Positions 39,345 through 40,448 of a DNA stretch of 40,448 bases are shown in pieces. Every line of letters begins with the position of its first letter. The first letter of the stretch is position 1. The position numbers and the translations under genes were made by a program. The stretch lies in contig VMDK01000006.1 in assembly GCA_008080835.1 (NCBI GenBank), positions 1 through 40,448 on the forward strand. The letters are read 5' to 3'. Source of the DNA: Sphingobacteriia bacterium (GTDB taxonomy: Bacteria > Bacteroidota > Bacteroidia > NS11-12g > UBA9320). The notes below the pieces were generated by a model, which did no database searches, was not told the DNA's origin, and was given only the letters and a program-made list of their open reading frames with translations.

Positions 39345-40448
39345 TCAGTTTGCTTCTGTATTCTGGTTGCTGAACGCATCCATGTCAAACAACAATGTGA
39401 AGCGCAGAGTATTCTGCAATGGGTGTTGTTGCTCAAATGAACGCAAGTACGCCATATCGAGTCCAAATACATTGTAACGGAGTCCAACTCCGAGTGTCAT
39501 GTATTTACGGCCTCCTTTGGTGTCGGCTTCATTGAAGTATCCCGCACGGATAGCGAGTTGATCCTGATACCAGTATTCCATTCCAACGCTCCAGATCCAC
39601 TCTTTGAGCTCTTCCTGGAATCCTCCGGGAGCATCTCCCAAAGAGCTGAACATCCCTGAAAGTACTGGATCATCAGCCGTTTGCCAAGTATCGATCACGC
39701 GACTACCATCGTCGAATATCGAATCTTGTCCCTGGCTGTTCTGAATGTAAACTGGCTGAGGGGTAGGAACCATGAGTTTGTTGAAATCCACACCGAAACC
39801 GATCTTGTTATGCTCGTCGATCTCTGTTTGCCAGTATGTACCTAAACGAAGGTTGATAGGGATGAAATCTCTCTGAATATCAGATGTATAGGTGATCTTG
39901 GAACCCATATTCGTGATGGCTGCACCAATGGCATATTTCCAATCACGGTTACCCAATTCAGCTTCGTCGTTCCAGTAAGCACCGATGTCACCGGCAACGG
40001 CTTGACCAGGCTTGATATCGACACCGTTATAGACTCCTCTGGAGACCAAACGACTATTGATATATCTCAGTCCGATACCCAGACCAAGATTGTCAGACAA
40101 GTTGAGTGAGTATGCCACGTCGAACGAGAATTCACGGGGCTCATCGCTTCCTGTGGAGTTCCCTTCTTCGTCTGTAAACTCGATCGTACCTAAACTGAAA
40201 TATCTCAGTGATGCTGCAATGGCACTTCGATCGTTCTGCCCAACCTTCATATATCCCGACAAATGGTAGAACCAAATATCCGGAACAAGCTGCTTGAGCC
40301 AAGGGGCAGCGCTAAGCGACATACCGCCTTGCTTCTCAACGAAGGAGAGCTTTCCAGGGTTCCAGTGTACGCTGTTCGCGTCCGGATCCGTGGCAACTCC
40401 GATATCACCCATCCCGGCCGCACGTGCGTCAGGAGTGATGGTGAGGAA
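39345..40448 (-). CDS. porV: Type IX secretion system outer-membrane protein PorV (N-terminus cut by window edge)
   Basis: Outer-membrane beta-barrel of the FadL-like fold that takes T9SS cargo from the translocon to the attachment complex. The frame is open to the right edge, giving 367 visible codons; the signal peptide lies outside. The visible start FLTITPDARAAGMGDIGVATDPDANSVHWNPGKLSF is the PorV/LptO hallmark. Amphipathic beta strands follow and the chain ends with a strand-like TLRFTLLFDMDAF segment. Presence implies T9SS and surface-exported proteins with C-terminal sorting domains elsewhere in the genome. The related PorQ is less likely given the PDARAAGMGD context. Confidence 0.9.
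   Translation of the reverse strand, partial: FLTITPDARAAGMGDIGVATDPDANSVHWNPGKLSFVEKQGGMSLSAAPWLKQLVPDIWFYHLSGYMKVGQNDRSAIAASLRYFSLGTIEFTDEEGNSTGSDEPREFSFDVAYSLNLSDNLGLGIGLRYINSRLVSRGVYNGVDIKPGQAVAGDIGAYWNDEAELGNRDWKYAIGAAITNMGSKITYTSDIQRDFIPINLRLGTYWQTEIDEHNKIGFGVDFNKLMVPTPQPVYIQNSQGQDSIFDDGSRVIDTWQTADDPVLSGMFSSLGDAPGGFQEELKEWIWSVGMEYWYQDQLAIRAGYFNEADTKGGRKYMTLGVGLRYNVFGLDMAYLRSFEQQHPLQNTLRFTLLFDMDAFSNQNTEAN

Noticed and set aside
1-40448. CRISPR arrays, insertion sequences, prophage or toxin-antitoxin loci
   Set aside because: No regularly spaced identical repeats with unique spacers and no transposase, integrase, phage or toxin-like frame was recognised.

Overview
The window is chromosomal DNA from a member of the Bacteroidota, most likely a Flavobacteriales-type marine or freshwater bacterium. 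The evidence is a PorV outer-membrane protein of the type IX secretion system, a fused SecDF, an IcmF fusion mutase, Bacteroidota-style promoters (TAnnTTTG at -7, often with TTG about 20 nt upstream) before at least nine genes, and an almost complete absence of Shine-Dalgarno sites. Gene density is high. No tRNA, rRNA, insertion sequence, prophage or CRISPR array was seen.

Layout. 1-283: acidic tail of a protein entering from the left. 379-1503: hppD. 1504-2013: a non-coding patch full of hairpins and short repeats. 2014-3087: M42 aminopeptidase. 3133-9820 (minus): an efflux operon tetR-tolC-hlyD-RND with a perfect 28-bp palindrome upstream. 9954-13732: uridine kinase and secDF. 13976-20612 (minus): dnaA; an operon of a membrane protein and a 5'-nucleotidase split over two genes; rpsF-rpsR-rplI; and a yraN/M20 hydrolase pair. 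20613-21002: a second repeat patch. 21003-26881 (plus): dnaG, a PlsC-type acyltransferase, mtaB and lgt. 26915-30310 (minus): icmF. 30311-30750: a structured non-coding region. 30751-32819 (plus): nupC and a class IV aminotransferase, meeting pfkA stop codon to stop codon. 33874-40448: a surface-type lipoprotein, a sodium:solute symporter, lon and porV.

How the genes work together. Most of the window is housekeeping: replication (dnaA, dnaG), translation (S6, S18, L9, the tRNA modifier MtaB), protein export and quality control (SecDF, Lgt, Lon, PorV) and central metabolism (PfkA, HPPD, IcmF). Nucleotide salvage appears three times: split 5'-nucleotidase, NupC and uridine kinase. The drug-efflux operon looks self-contained and self-regulated.

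The least explained signals are non-coding. (1) Region 30366-30640 has many hairpins and ends in an intrinsic terminator just before the icmF promoter; it may be an independent small RNA gene. (2) Degenerate tandem arrays with a 7-nt or 8-nt period recur in several intergenic regions. (3) A cluster of related palindromes lies at 1572-1888. I found no obvious new multi-gene system. Gene functions rest on motif recognition alone, without database searches.
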